Source of the DNA: Stramentimicrobium sp964433555
GTDB lineage: Bacteria > Atribacterota > Phoenicimicrobiia > Phoenicimicrobiales > Stramentimicrobiaceae
Assembly (NCBI GenBank): GCA_964433555.1
Contig: CAYSRG010000046.1
Location: 1-5,309 of the forward strand
DNA: 5,309 bases
Direction of reading: 5' to 3'
In this document: positions 1-4,836 of the stretch, piece by piece
Layout of the letters: each line of letters begins with the position of its first letter
Position numbering within the stretch: position 1 is the stretch's first letter
Made by a program: the position numbers and the translations under genes
Notes under the pieces: generated by a model
Seen by the model: only the letters and a program-made list of their open reading frames with translations
Database searches by the model: none
Told to the model about the DNA's origin: nothing

Positions 1-1154
1 TGCATACGACAGGTTTGTTTCCGAAAACAATAGGCAGGATGGTGTAAAATTTTTTCCCATAGGTTTTTTACAGATTCTTTCCTTATATTTCCAAAAGAAA
101 GTGGCGTAAAATCACAAGGAGTAAAATCACCTTGTGCTGTAATATGAAATTGCCAATTTGCAGCAAGACAACCTATAAATCTTGAAAAACCTTTTCCAGT
201 ATTGGTCCATGTTTGAGTAACAACCCGAAGCTTTCCTTTGTATTTTTGATTAATTTTATTGCTGTCATCCAGTAGAATCTGTCTGACTTTTCTATCAAGG
301 AGGATACCTTCTTGGTCTTTCAGTTTTCCCGTTTGTATGGCATCAAAGACAGAAATTTCGTGGACACCCCATTGGGCACAAAGATCAGCAATAGACAAGA
401 TATCATGCTTTAATGCTTTTTCTCGTGTTGCATAAGTTGAGATGCCGACCATTAGTCCTACCTTTAAAGCATTTTTAACACCTTCCTGTACAGATAGAAA
501 AGCACCTTTTTTACCTCGCAAACGATTATGTTCTGTTGGTTCAGAAGAATCAAGACTAATATGGACCCCAAATAATCCTGCCTTTTTTAATGAGTGAGCT
601 CTTTGTGTTGTTAACTCTAATGCATTGGTAAAAACAATTGAGATGGCTTGTTTTGGAGAAATATATGATATAATTTCTTCTAAATCAGTACGGAGAAGTG
701 GCTCACCCCCGGTAAAAGTGAAGTTGGAAATACCCAAATCCAGGCATTGCTGGGTAACGTTTTTTAATTCTTCAATAGTCATAACAGGCACTGTTTTAGA
801 GCGCCCTTGAGCGCTACAATGGACACAACTGCATTGACAGGAATTTGTGACGCCGATAGTAACTGCCATAGGTATGAGTCTTTTATATAAGACCGAAGAT
901 AGGAAGGCTTCAAACATTCGGGCATGAGATAGGCTGGGCATAGGAGGTAGGTACATAGAAACTACATTACCACCATTAAATTTTGACAAAAAACCAATTT
1001 TATTATGAAAGATAAAATACGATTTAACAATAAGCCAAGTACGTAATGAATAGTTTCCTTGCAAAGAAGCTCTGATTTTTCCATTATTATTATTTACCAG
1101 GATTCTTAAGTTTTTTAATTCTGGCAGATTTGGAAAACAATATTCAAGTTCCAT
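1..1154 (-). CDS. Radical SAM protein with SPASM-like C-terminal region (3' end outside window)
   Basis: An uninterrupted minus-strand frame of 384 codons plus two bases starts at ATG 1154 and is still open at the window edge. The start follows a G-rich Shine-Dalgarno tract (complement of 1161-1170) with 6-nt spacing. Residues 1-95 form an N-terminal extension without a motif I recognise. Residues 106-113 are CQCSCVHC, the CxxxCxxC motif that binds the radical SAM [4Fe-4S] cluster. GGEPLL (149-154) is the SAM-contacting GGE motif, and HISLDS followed by HNRLRG (198-214) is typical of the SPASM/MoaA-like TIM barrel. Near residues 329-356, C329, the segment ITAQGDFTPC (C347) and FGNI match a SPASM/twitch auxiliary-cluster region; C376 and C382 may add ligands. 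Known for the family: reductive SAM cleavage in the cytosol, often in peptide or cofactor maturation. The substrate here is unknown, and I found no convincing precursor-peptide ORF upstream. Family assignment is firm; the specific role is not. Confidence 0.93.
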   Translation of the reverse strand, partial: MELEYCFPNLPELKNLRILVNNNNGKIRASLQGNYSLRTWLIVKSYFIFHNKIGFLSKFNGGNVVSMYLPPMPSLSHARMFEAFLSSVLYKRLIPMAVTIGVTNSCQCSCVHCSAQGRSKTVPVMTIEELKNVTQQCLDLGISNFTFTGGEPLLRTDLEEIISYISPKQAISIVFTNALELTTQRAHSLKKAGLFGVHISLDSSEPTEHNRLRGKKGAFLSVQEGVKNALKVGLMVGISTYATREKALKHDILSIADLCAQWGVHEISVFDAIQTGKLKDQEGILLDRKVRQILLDDSNKINQKYKGKLRVVTQTWTNTGKGFSRFIGCLAANWQFHITAQGDFTPCDFTPLSFGNIRKESVKNLWEKILHHPAYCFRKQTCRM

Positions 1155-1179
1155 AATATCCCTCTCCCCCTAAGATGAT

Positions 1180-1222
1180 ATTATTTAAATATTTAAAATT
1201 GTAACACAAGTGTTTAAATAAT
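1180..1222. repeat. 10-bp AT inverted repeat flanking the -10 of the radical SAM promoter
   Basis: ATTATTTAAA (1180-1189) and TTTAAATAAT (1213-1222) are perfect inverted repeats with a 23-bp gap centred on the predicted -10 element. A further TTTAAATA lies at 1240-1247. The arrangement could be an operator for a dimeric repressor. The arms are AT-only in an AT-rich region, so chance is a real alternative. Confidence 0.35.
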
Positions 1223-1226
1223 CCAA
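1198..1226 (-). promoter_or_regulatory. Probable sigma70-type promoter of the radical SAM gene
   Basis: On the minus strand, TTGGAT (1226-1221) is followed after exactly 17 bases by TACAAT (1203-1198). TGT immediately before the -10 gives an extended -10 (TGn) element. The -35 is weak (3/6) but the -10 is strong (5/6). Transcription would begin near 1191, giving a leader of about 37 nt before the ATG at 1154. The position fits the radical SAM gene well. Confidence 0.45.
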
Positions 1227-1261
1227 ATAGGGGATAATATTTAAATAGTAATCCTATAAAA

Positions 1262-1375
1262 CACATGGGACTGCTCTCTGTATCAAGTGATGATGACTAG
1301 CTGATTGGGGAACGGATGAATACCTTATCGAGAATCCTGAAGGAGATGGGATACTGAGGAATAGAAGGGATCAGG
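1262..1375. other. GC-richer non-coding block of unknown origin
   Basis: About 110 bases between very AT-rich flanks are visibly richer in G and C, especially in runs of G on the plus strand. All frames are broken by stops. The longest readable piece, LIGERMNTLSRILKEMGY ending in TGA (about 1300-1356), does not match a family I can name. It could be a remnant of a mobile element or of a decayed gene, or a structured RNA. I saw no tRNA, rRNA or group II intron domain V signature in it. Confidence 0.3.
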
Positions 1376-1466
1376 CTTCACAAATTAATAAATAAATAAA
1401 ATAATAAACTTATTCCATCTACTAATAATACTGGGGACCGTTGTTCATGCTTAGTAAGAAAAACTA

Positions 1467-1599
1467 TGGAGTCTATAATTGAAAAATAACCCCTCAGCTA
1501 ACTTGATAAAAGAGAATCTGATTAAAAAGGGTAGCCAAAAAATTATCTTTATGCCCTAATAATAGCTACTTAATATTAGTATCTTGTGGGATTTATCCA
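1467..1599 (+). repeat. Dispersed intergenic repeat, copy A
   Basis: This stretch matches 4559-4690 in the same orientation. The first 24 bases, TGG(A/G) followed by GTCTATAATTGAAAAATAAC, differ at one position. Further matching blocks come in the same order: AATCTGATTAA (1515), AGGGTAGCCAAA against AGGATAGTCAAA, CTTTATG (1547), and a closing TTTATCCA (1592). One gap of about 9 bases separates the first two blocks. Neither copy has a continuous reading frame. The pattern is that of a diverged dispersed element, such as a non-autonomous mobile element or the end of a lost insertion sequence, rather than of coding duplication. I do not recognise a named family. Confidence 0.6.
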
Positions 1600-1600
1600 A

Positions 1601-1617
1601 AGACAACTGGTTTGTCT
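1601..1617. repeat. Small hairpin AGACAA/TTGTCT
   Basis: AGACAA (1601-1606) and TTGTCT (1612-1617) form a perfect 6-bp stem with a 5-base loop. It lies just past the right end of repeat copy A. No T-run follows, so it is not a typical terminator. It may mark the element boundary or be chance. Confidence 0.2.
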
Positions 1618-1729
1618 GAGGTGACTCGACCTAAACTGGAAACATTCTAATCTATAATGTAAGTATTTTTTATAGCTTATTTATGAAAGCATGACATGAT
1701 ATAATAAAATACAATGATTCCCGGGTCAT

Positions 1730-1751
1730 AAAAATATTGAGAAATATTTTT
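1730..1751. repeat. AT-only hairpin followed by T-run
   Basis: AAAAATATT (1730-1738) and AATATTTTT (1743-1751) form a perfect 9-bp stem with a GAGA tetraloop. It lies just after a CCCGGG-containing stretch. The stem holds no G-C pair, so it would be a weak terminator. No gene ends just upstream of it. Confidence 0.25.
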
Positions 1752-1918
1752 TATACACAGGTGATTGATTAACCAAGGTGGCAAGGGTCTTAGATATCCT
1801 GCTGATTTTTATTTCGGGTTGCTTTATTACTAATCTTTTTTTCATTAGTACGTCTATTCAGATACCAGTCAGATACCGAAAAGCGGGATACAATTATGGG
1901 GGAGAAAGATGAAATTAG

Positions 1919-2074
1919 ATGGCTGAGGGAACCGCCAATTCCATTAAAGAGCCAACTAACTGGGGTATTCCCATGTTTAAACATGCTCCACGTTATGTTA
2001 TGGAATTGCTGAAAATAAATGAAATGGAATTATTGAAAGAGCAAAGATTGTTGATTAATGTAATTATGTTATAA
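1919..2074 (+). pseudogene. Possible 51-codon ORF: small protein or C-terminal remnant of a decayed gene
   Basis: A plus-strand ATG at 1919 opens a 51-codon frame ending in TAA at 2072. Residues 10-32 (begins KEPTNWGIPMFKHAPRYV) and the charged amphipathic tail MELLKINEMELLKEQ look protein-like, unlike random AT-rich sequence. A purine-rich GGGGGAG at 1898-1904 could act as a Shine-Dalgarno site, but it is about 14 bases from the ATG, which is long. TAG and TGA codons lie directly upstream in the same frame. A second frame, open from about 1806 to 1991, also reads plausibly (SDTEKRDTIMGEKDEIRWL). This suggests the tail of a frameshifted, decayed gene. I do not recognise the family. The proposed promoter of the next gene overlaps its end. 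Confidence 0.25.
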
Positions 2075-2075
2075 T
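2048..2075 (+). promoter_or_regulatory. Probable promoter of the flavoprotein gene
   Basis: TTGTTG (2048-2053), a 16-base spacer and TATAAT (2070-2075) fit the sigma70/sigmaA consensus. TG at 2067-2068 one base before the hexamer makes an extended -10. Transcription would start around 2082, leaving a leader of about 24 nt that carries the AGGAGG site at 2091-2096. Confidence 0.55.
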
Positions 2076-2105
2076 ATCTTATTAAATTAAAGGAGGTATT
2101 TCTCA

Positions 2106-2819
2106 ATGAAAATAACCGTTTTCAACGGAAGTCCACGAGGAAGAGAAAGCAATAGCCATAAGATTGTTCAACCATTGTTAGAAGGGGCGGAATCTGCAGG
2201 TGCTCAAACTGAGGAGATTTTTTTGATTGAAAATAATATTGAATATTGCCGGGGATGTTTTACCTGTTGGGGAAAGACACCAGGTAAATGTGTTATTAAT
2301 GATGATATGGAAAAGCTATTGGATGTTTTCCTGGATTCTGATTATGCAGGAATGGCTACCCCGGTATATGGTATGTATATGACCGCATTATTAAAGAATT
2401 TTACTGATCGTTTTCTTCCCCTGGCAACTCCTTATATCCATAAAAATGAAGATGGCAGCTTTTATCATAAGGGAAGGGTTAAAAAATTTCCACAGCAATT
2501 TTTTATTGCAAATTCCGGATTTCCGGGAGAGCATAATTTTGACATATTAAAGGCGATTGGAAAGATGCAGAATTTTATCTTAGAAGTTTACCGTAATTGC
2601 GGAGAAGCCCTAAATGAGCCATTAGAAAACCTACCTCCTTTAGTTAGTAATAATATTAAAAATTTTTATGATGCTTTAAGAAAGGCAGGGAAGGAAATAG
2701 TTATTAACGGTCAGGTTAACAAGGATACAATAGATCAATTACACTTTCCTTTAATGAGTGATGAGCAGTATATGACAGAAGCTAACAGGCAATGGGATGA
2801 GCAACTGGATAATAAATAA
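2106..2819 (+). CDS. Flavodoxin-family NAD(P)H-dependent FMN reductase, iron-sulfur-flavoprotein-like
   Basis: This 237-residue protein starts at ATG 2106, nine bases after a perfect AGGAGG (2091-2096). The N-terminus ITVFNGSPRGRESNS (3-17) is beta-strand 1 plus the phosphate-binding loop of flavodoxin-like NADPH-dependent FMN reductases. YCRGCFTCWGKTPGKC (47-62) gives C48, C51, C54 and C62, a CxxCxxCx7C spacing. This fits the compact cluster motif known from archaeal and clostridial iron-sulfur flavoproteins, and is followed by the family's DDM (66-68). TPVYGMYMTALLKNFTDRF (85-103) is the second flavin loop and dimer helix. The expected role is cytosolic electron transfer from NAD(P)H or ferredoxin to a quinone, O2/peroxide or another acceptor. 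Whether the cysteines hold a [4Fe-4S] cluster is inference, since many FMN reductases keep similar cysteines without one. It seems to be a single-gene unit with its own promoter and a hairpin downstream. Confidence 0.88.
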   Translation: MKITVFNGSPRGRESNSHKIVQPLLEGAESAGAQTEEIFLIENNIEYCRGCFTCWGKTPGKCVINDDMEKLLDVFLDSDYAGMATPVYGMYMTALLKNFTDRFLPLATPYIHKNEDGSFYHKGRVKKFPQQFFIANSGFPGEHNFDILKAIGKMQNFILEVYRNCGEALNEPLENLPPLVSNNIKNFYDALRKAGKEIVINGQVNKDTIDQLHFPLMSDEQYMTEANRQWDEQLDNK

Positions 2820-2847
2820 AATGATACAGGGACGGTTGTACTAGCTC

Positions 2848-2893
2848 AATAACCTGATAACTTCTTCTATCTTTATTATAAAATCAGGTTATT
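2848..2893 (+). terminator. Long-loop hairpin, probable terminator of the flavoprotein gene
   Basis: AATAACCTGAT (2848-2858) and ATCAGGTTATT (2883-2893) are perfect 11-bp inverted repeats, and TT (2894-2895) extends the short T-run at the end of the right arm. The position 29 bases after the stop codon suits a terminator. The 24-base loop is longer than usual and the T-run is weak, so termination may be leaky, or the repeat may instead be a binding site. Confidence 0.45.
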
Positions 2894-2908
2894 TTAAGAA
2901 AAGGAATT

Positions 2909-2937
2909 TTGTCAAATTGTTTTTTCATATTCAGAAT
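2909..2937 (+). promoter_or_regulatory. Candidate promoter of the first membrane-protein gene
   Basis: TTGTCA (2909-2914) and CAGAAT (2932-2937) are 17 bases apart. The -35 matches consensus at 5 of 6 positions and the -10 at 4 of 6. The site lies after the upstream hairpin and about 50 bases before the ATG at 2987, so an independent transcript is plausible. Confidence 0.35.
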
Positions 2938-2986
2938 TAACGAATAATTCCTAAGCAGATGAAAATGTGAGAAAAAGAGGATTAAA

Positions 2987-3715
2987 ATGATTCAAAATAA
3001 TTATCCTAACGATAAAACGAGTAGGTATTTATATCGTGCTGGAGGTTTTACAGCAATACTATTTTTGATTTATTCAATTGTTACCATATTAATTTTTATA
3101 CTGATCAAAGAAGGTTATCCTCAAACCGCTTTAGAATGCTATGATATGCTCAAAGAGGATTTTTTTATTGGTCTCTTACGACTGGATATTGTTTCAGCTG
3201 TCATTATCCCATTTTACTACCTTCTCTTTTTTAGTCTGTATCATGCCCTGAAAAAAGACTATGAATTAATTGCAAAAATTGCCTTATTCTGCATATTGGC
3301 AGGTATAACAATATTTATTTCCGGTCTAAATATAATTGAGTTGATTAATTTAAGTAATAAATATCATGCAGCTGCATCTGTAGAAATAAAACAACAGCTG
3401 GTTGCAGCAGGTGAAGCTATCCTTGCAAGTGATATGTGGGCAAGCACAGCAGCTAAATTTAGAGGAATACTGATTGAATCAGGGGCAGTCATCCTCTCTT
3501 ATATCATGTTAAAGACAACAGTTTTTAGCAAAATCAATGCCTGGGTTGGGTTAGTAGCACATGGATTCGATCTATCCAGTGAGGTTCTAAGTATTTTTAT
3601 CCCGGCGATAAAAGATATCTTTACCACAGTTGCCGGACCTTTGTATATGGTATGGTTTGTAATGATTGCCTTAAGACTTATTAAAATAAGTTATGATAAT
3701 AAAAAGAAGCAGTAG
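2987..3715 (+). CDS. Multi-pass membrane protein, possibly DUF4386-like
   Basis: The 242-residue product starts at ATG 2987, six bases after AGAGG (2976-2980). Hydrophobic segments at roughly 18-40, 68-88, 95-120, 160-178, 184-207 and 212-232 suggest six membrane spans. A more polar loop at about 121-158 is helical and alanine-rich (KQQLVAAGEAILA). There is no signal peptidase site; the N-terminus is polar and the C-terminus ends in KKKQ, probably cytosolic. The overall plan is an AGG-type first helix, a PFYYLLFFSLYHAL second helix, a central polar loop, then AKFRG and three further helices. It resembles DUF4386-type bacterial membrane proteins of unknown function, but I hold this loosely because no catalytic motif confirms it. 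No transporter or enzyme signature is visible. A hairpin and 173 bases separate it from the next membrane-protein gene. Confidence 0.8.
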   Translation: MIQNNYPNDKTSRYLYRAGGFTAILFLIYSIVTILIFILIKEGYPQTALECYDMLKEDFFIGLLRLDIVSAVIIPFYYLLFFSLYHALKKDYELIAKIALFCILAGITIFISGLNIIELINLSNKYHAAASVEIKQQLVAAGEAILASDMWASTAAKFRGILIESGAVILSYIMLKTTVFSKINAWVGLVAHGFDLSSEVLSIFIPAIKDIFTTVAGPLYMVWFVMIALRLIKISYDNKKKQ

Positions 3716-3770
3716 CGGGATCTAACACATCAGACTTAAAAAAAAATACTATTTTATTTCAAGGAATTAA

Positions 3771-3794
3771 AAGGCTGTTTCCAAAGACAGCCTT
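3771..3794. terminator. Hairpin between the two membrane-protein genes
   Basis: AAGGCTGT (3771-3778) and ACAGCCTT (3787-3794) form a perfect, GC-containing 8-bp stem with an 8-base loop, about 55 bases after the upstream stop codon. No T-run follows on the plus strand. On the minus strand the stem is followed by TTTTAATT, so as an intrinsic terminator it works better for transcription coming from the right. It may still attenuate read-through from the gene to its left. Confidence 0.4.
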
Positions 3795-3888
3795 CCAGAT
3801 TAACCGGATTGACGGTGAATCAGATTGTCAAAGCATGATAAATAGAACCGTTACATATTTCTTTTTTATAATAGGAGGGAAAAGAGAA

Positions 3889-4533
3889 ATGAATTTTTAT
3901 AATCATAAAACCAGATTAACTGCATCCACTATTGGTGTTCTTCTGGGGTTGGCTGGAATTATTAATCATGGTATTTTTGAAATTCTACAGGGAAACATTC
4001 CTACCAATAGTCTTTATATTGAAGCTATAGGGGAAGCGCATAGGTTTTGGATACACGGAACAGAAGGAGCTTTTACTGTTATTCCTAATTTTCTTATAAC
4101 AGGTATTATAGCTGTACTGGTTGGTTTGGTAATTATCTTCTGGTCTATTAGGTACATGAAAACTAAATACGGGGCAAACATCTTTCTATTACTGATGATA
4201 TTATTAACTTTAGTCGGGGGAGGAATAGGGCATATAATATTATTTTTGCCAACATGGGCTTTTGCAACCAGGATCAATAAACCATTGAAATGGTGGGAAA
4301 AAGTAACATCCCAGCAAACAAGAAAGTTTTTGGCAAATTTATGGATATATAGCTTGATTGCCGCGGCTTTTTCCTGGCTGGTAGTTATGGAATTGGGAAT
4401 TTTTGGTTATTTCCCCGGGCAAACTGATCCTGACCTTATACTTAATATTGTTTTCGGCTTTTTGTTCGCAACAGTTATTTTAGTAAGTTTCAGCTTCATC
4501 TGTGCATTTTCCAGTGATATTAATGAGCGTTAG
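3889..4533 (+). CDS. Uncharacterised multi-pass membrane protein
   Basis: I place the start at ATG 3889 because AGGAGG (3873-3878) precedes it at 10-base spacing. The in-frame ATG at 3835 has no ribosome site and would add 18 residues encoded through this Shine-Dalgarno sequence. The product is 214 residues with likely membrane segments at about 10-33, 62-87, 97-127, 150-174 and 184-207. Distinctive polar residues sit in or beside the spans: NHGIFEILQG (26-35), IEAIGEA (44-50), GTEGAFTVIPNF (57-68) and GGGIGH (110-115). A loop at 128-148 is basic and tryptophan-containing (KWWEKV). I do not recognise a named family. The pattern recalls conserved hypothetical membrane proteins of anaerobes and soil bacteria. 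The repeated His/Glu placement in spans could mean ion or cofactor handling, but that is a guess. No convincing promoter is visible just upstream, so it may depend on read-through. Confidence 0.82.
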   Translation: MNFYNHKTRLTASTIGVLLGLAGIINHGIFEILQGNIPTNSLYIEAIGEAHRFWIHGTEGAFTVIPNFLITGIIAVLVGLVIIFWSIRYMKTKYGANIFLLLMILLTLVGGGIGHIILFLPTWAFATRINKPLKWWEKVTSQQTRKFLANLWIYSLIAAAFSWLVVMELGIFGYFPGQTDPDLILNIVFGFLFATVILVSFSFICAFSSDINER

Positions 4534-4534
4534 G

Positions 4535-4573
4535 AATTATAGAAAATCAATTATGTCTTGGGGTCTATAATTG
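4535..4573. repeat. Overlapping inverted repeats at the start of repeat copy B
   Basis: AATTATAGA (4535-4543) pairs with TCTATAATT (4564-4572), a 9-bp stem with a 20-base loop. The alternative CAATTAT (4548-4554) with ATAATTG (4567-4573) uses the same right arm. The repeats begin one base after the stop codon of the membrane-protein gene. No T-run follows, so intrinsic termination is doubtful. The left arms lie outside the repeat homology and have no counterpart beside copy A. Confidence 0.3.
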
Positions 4574-4690
4574 AAAAATAACATTTAACTATAGAATAAT
4601 CTGATTAATCAGGATAGTCAAATAACTTTCTTTATGTCAGAATAAGAACATATGGTTTAAGGGGAAGTGGTAGCTAAAGGGGTTTATCCA
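4559..4690 (+). repeat. Dispersed intergenic repeat, copy B
   Basis: This is the second copy of the element at 1467-1599, in the same orientation and of nearly equal length (about 132 bp). A 20-base identical core lies at 4563-4582, followed by shared blocks at 4598 (AATCTGATTAA), 4611 (AGGATAGTCAAA), 4629 (CTTTATG) and 4683 (TTTATCCA). Copy B holds a perfect 12-bp palindrome, CTGATTAATCAG (4601-4612), that is broken in copy A. It fills most of the gap between the membrane-protein gene and the nucleotidyltransferase promoter, and no frame is open through it. Confidence 0.6.
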
Positions 4691-4784
4691 TCACAATAAA
4701 CATATACGCTTTACACAGCATTTTACCAGAGTCCAATAGAAAAGACCTTGTACTTATATCTTTCTAAGACATTAAAATATATTT

Positions 4785-4813
4785 TTGACATTGTAGTAAA
4801 ATCATACTACAAT
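4785..4813 (+). promoter_or_regulatory. Near-consensus promoter of the HTH-nucleotidyltransferase gene
   Basis: TTGACA (4785-4790) is a perfect -35. After exactly 17 bases TACAAT (4808-4813) gives a 5/6 -10. Transcription should start near 4820, leaving a leader of only about 17 nt that carries AAAGGA (4823-4828). This is the best promoter in the window. Such strength upstream of a DNA-binding protein gene suggests that repression sets its output. Confidence 0.75.
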
Positions 4814-4835
4814 TGTAGTCATAAAGGACTACAAT
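4790..4835. promoter_or_regulatory. Nested palindromic operator array over the promoter and start region
   Basis: Four half-sites alternate in orientation: ATTGTAGT (4790-4797), ACTACAAT (4806-4813), ATTGTAGTC (4812-4820) and GACTACAAT (4827-4835). The outer pairs make two dyads with 8-bp and 6-bp gaps, and the middle pair fuses into a perfect 14-bp palindrome (4806-4819). Like-oriented half-sites are spaced exactly 22 bp, about two helical turns. The array covers the -35/-10 spacer, the -10, the start site and the Shine-Dalgarno site. The left arm of the second dyad is mostly upstream of the predicted transcript start, so a DNA operator is likelier than an RNA hairpin. The obvious candidate binder is the winged-helix protein encoded directly downstream. 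Confidence 0.7.
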
Positions 4836-4836
4836 T

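Noticed and set aside
625..810. Plus-strand 61-codon ORF
   Set aside because: It lies wholly inside the minus-strand radical SAM gene, opposite the GGEP-encoding region, and has no ribosome site or recognisable motif.
1386..1407. AAAT-rich tract as a CRISPR-like or functional tandem repeat
   Set aside because: It is simple low-complexity A/T sequence with irregular units and no spacer structure.
1155..1470. A RiPP precursor peptide upstream of the radical SAM gene
   Set aside because: Minus-strand frames here are short (18 codons or fewer in the best case) and lack a leader-core pattern or ribosome site.
1790..1984. Minus-strand 64-codon ORF
   Set aside because: No Shine-Dalgarno site is seen and the Lys/Asn-rich tail is typical of random AT-rich sequence. 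The opposite strand reads more like protein in this stretch.
3809..3838. TTGACG as a -35 for the second membrane-protein gene
   Set aside because: No acceptable -10 lies 16-18 bases downstream; the best match, CATGAT, needs a 19-base spacer and fits only 4 of 6.
3867..3872. Perfect TATAAT just before the membrane-protein start
   Set aside because: Transcription from it would begin about 3879, after the Shine-Dalgarno site at 3873-3878, and no -35 lies at the right distance.
4014..4277. Minus-strand 87-codon ORF
   Set aside because: It is antisense to the membrane-protein gene and explained by that gene's codon pattern. No ribosome site or family motif is present.
4812..4835. RNA hairpin hiding the Shine-Dalgarno site of the nucleotidyltransferase gene
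   Set aside because: The left arm (4812-4820) lies mostly upstream of the predicted transcript start near 4820, so the hairpin would not form in mRNA from the main promoter.
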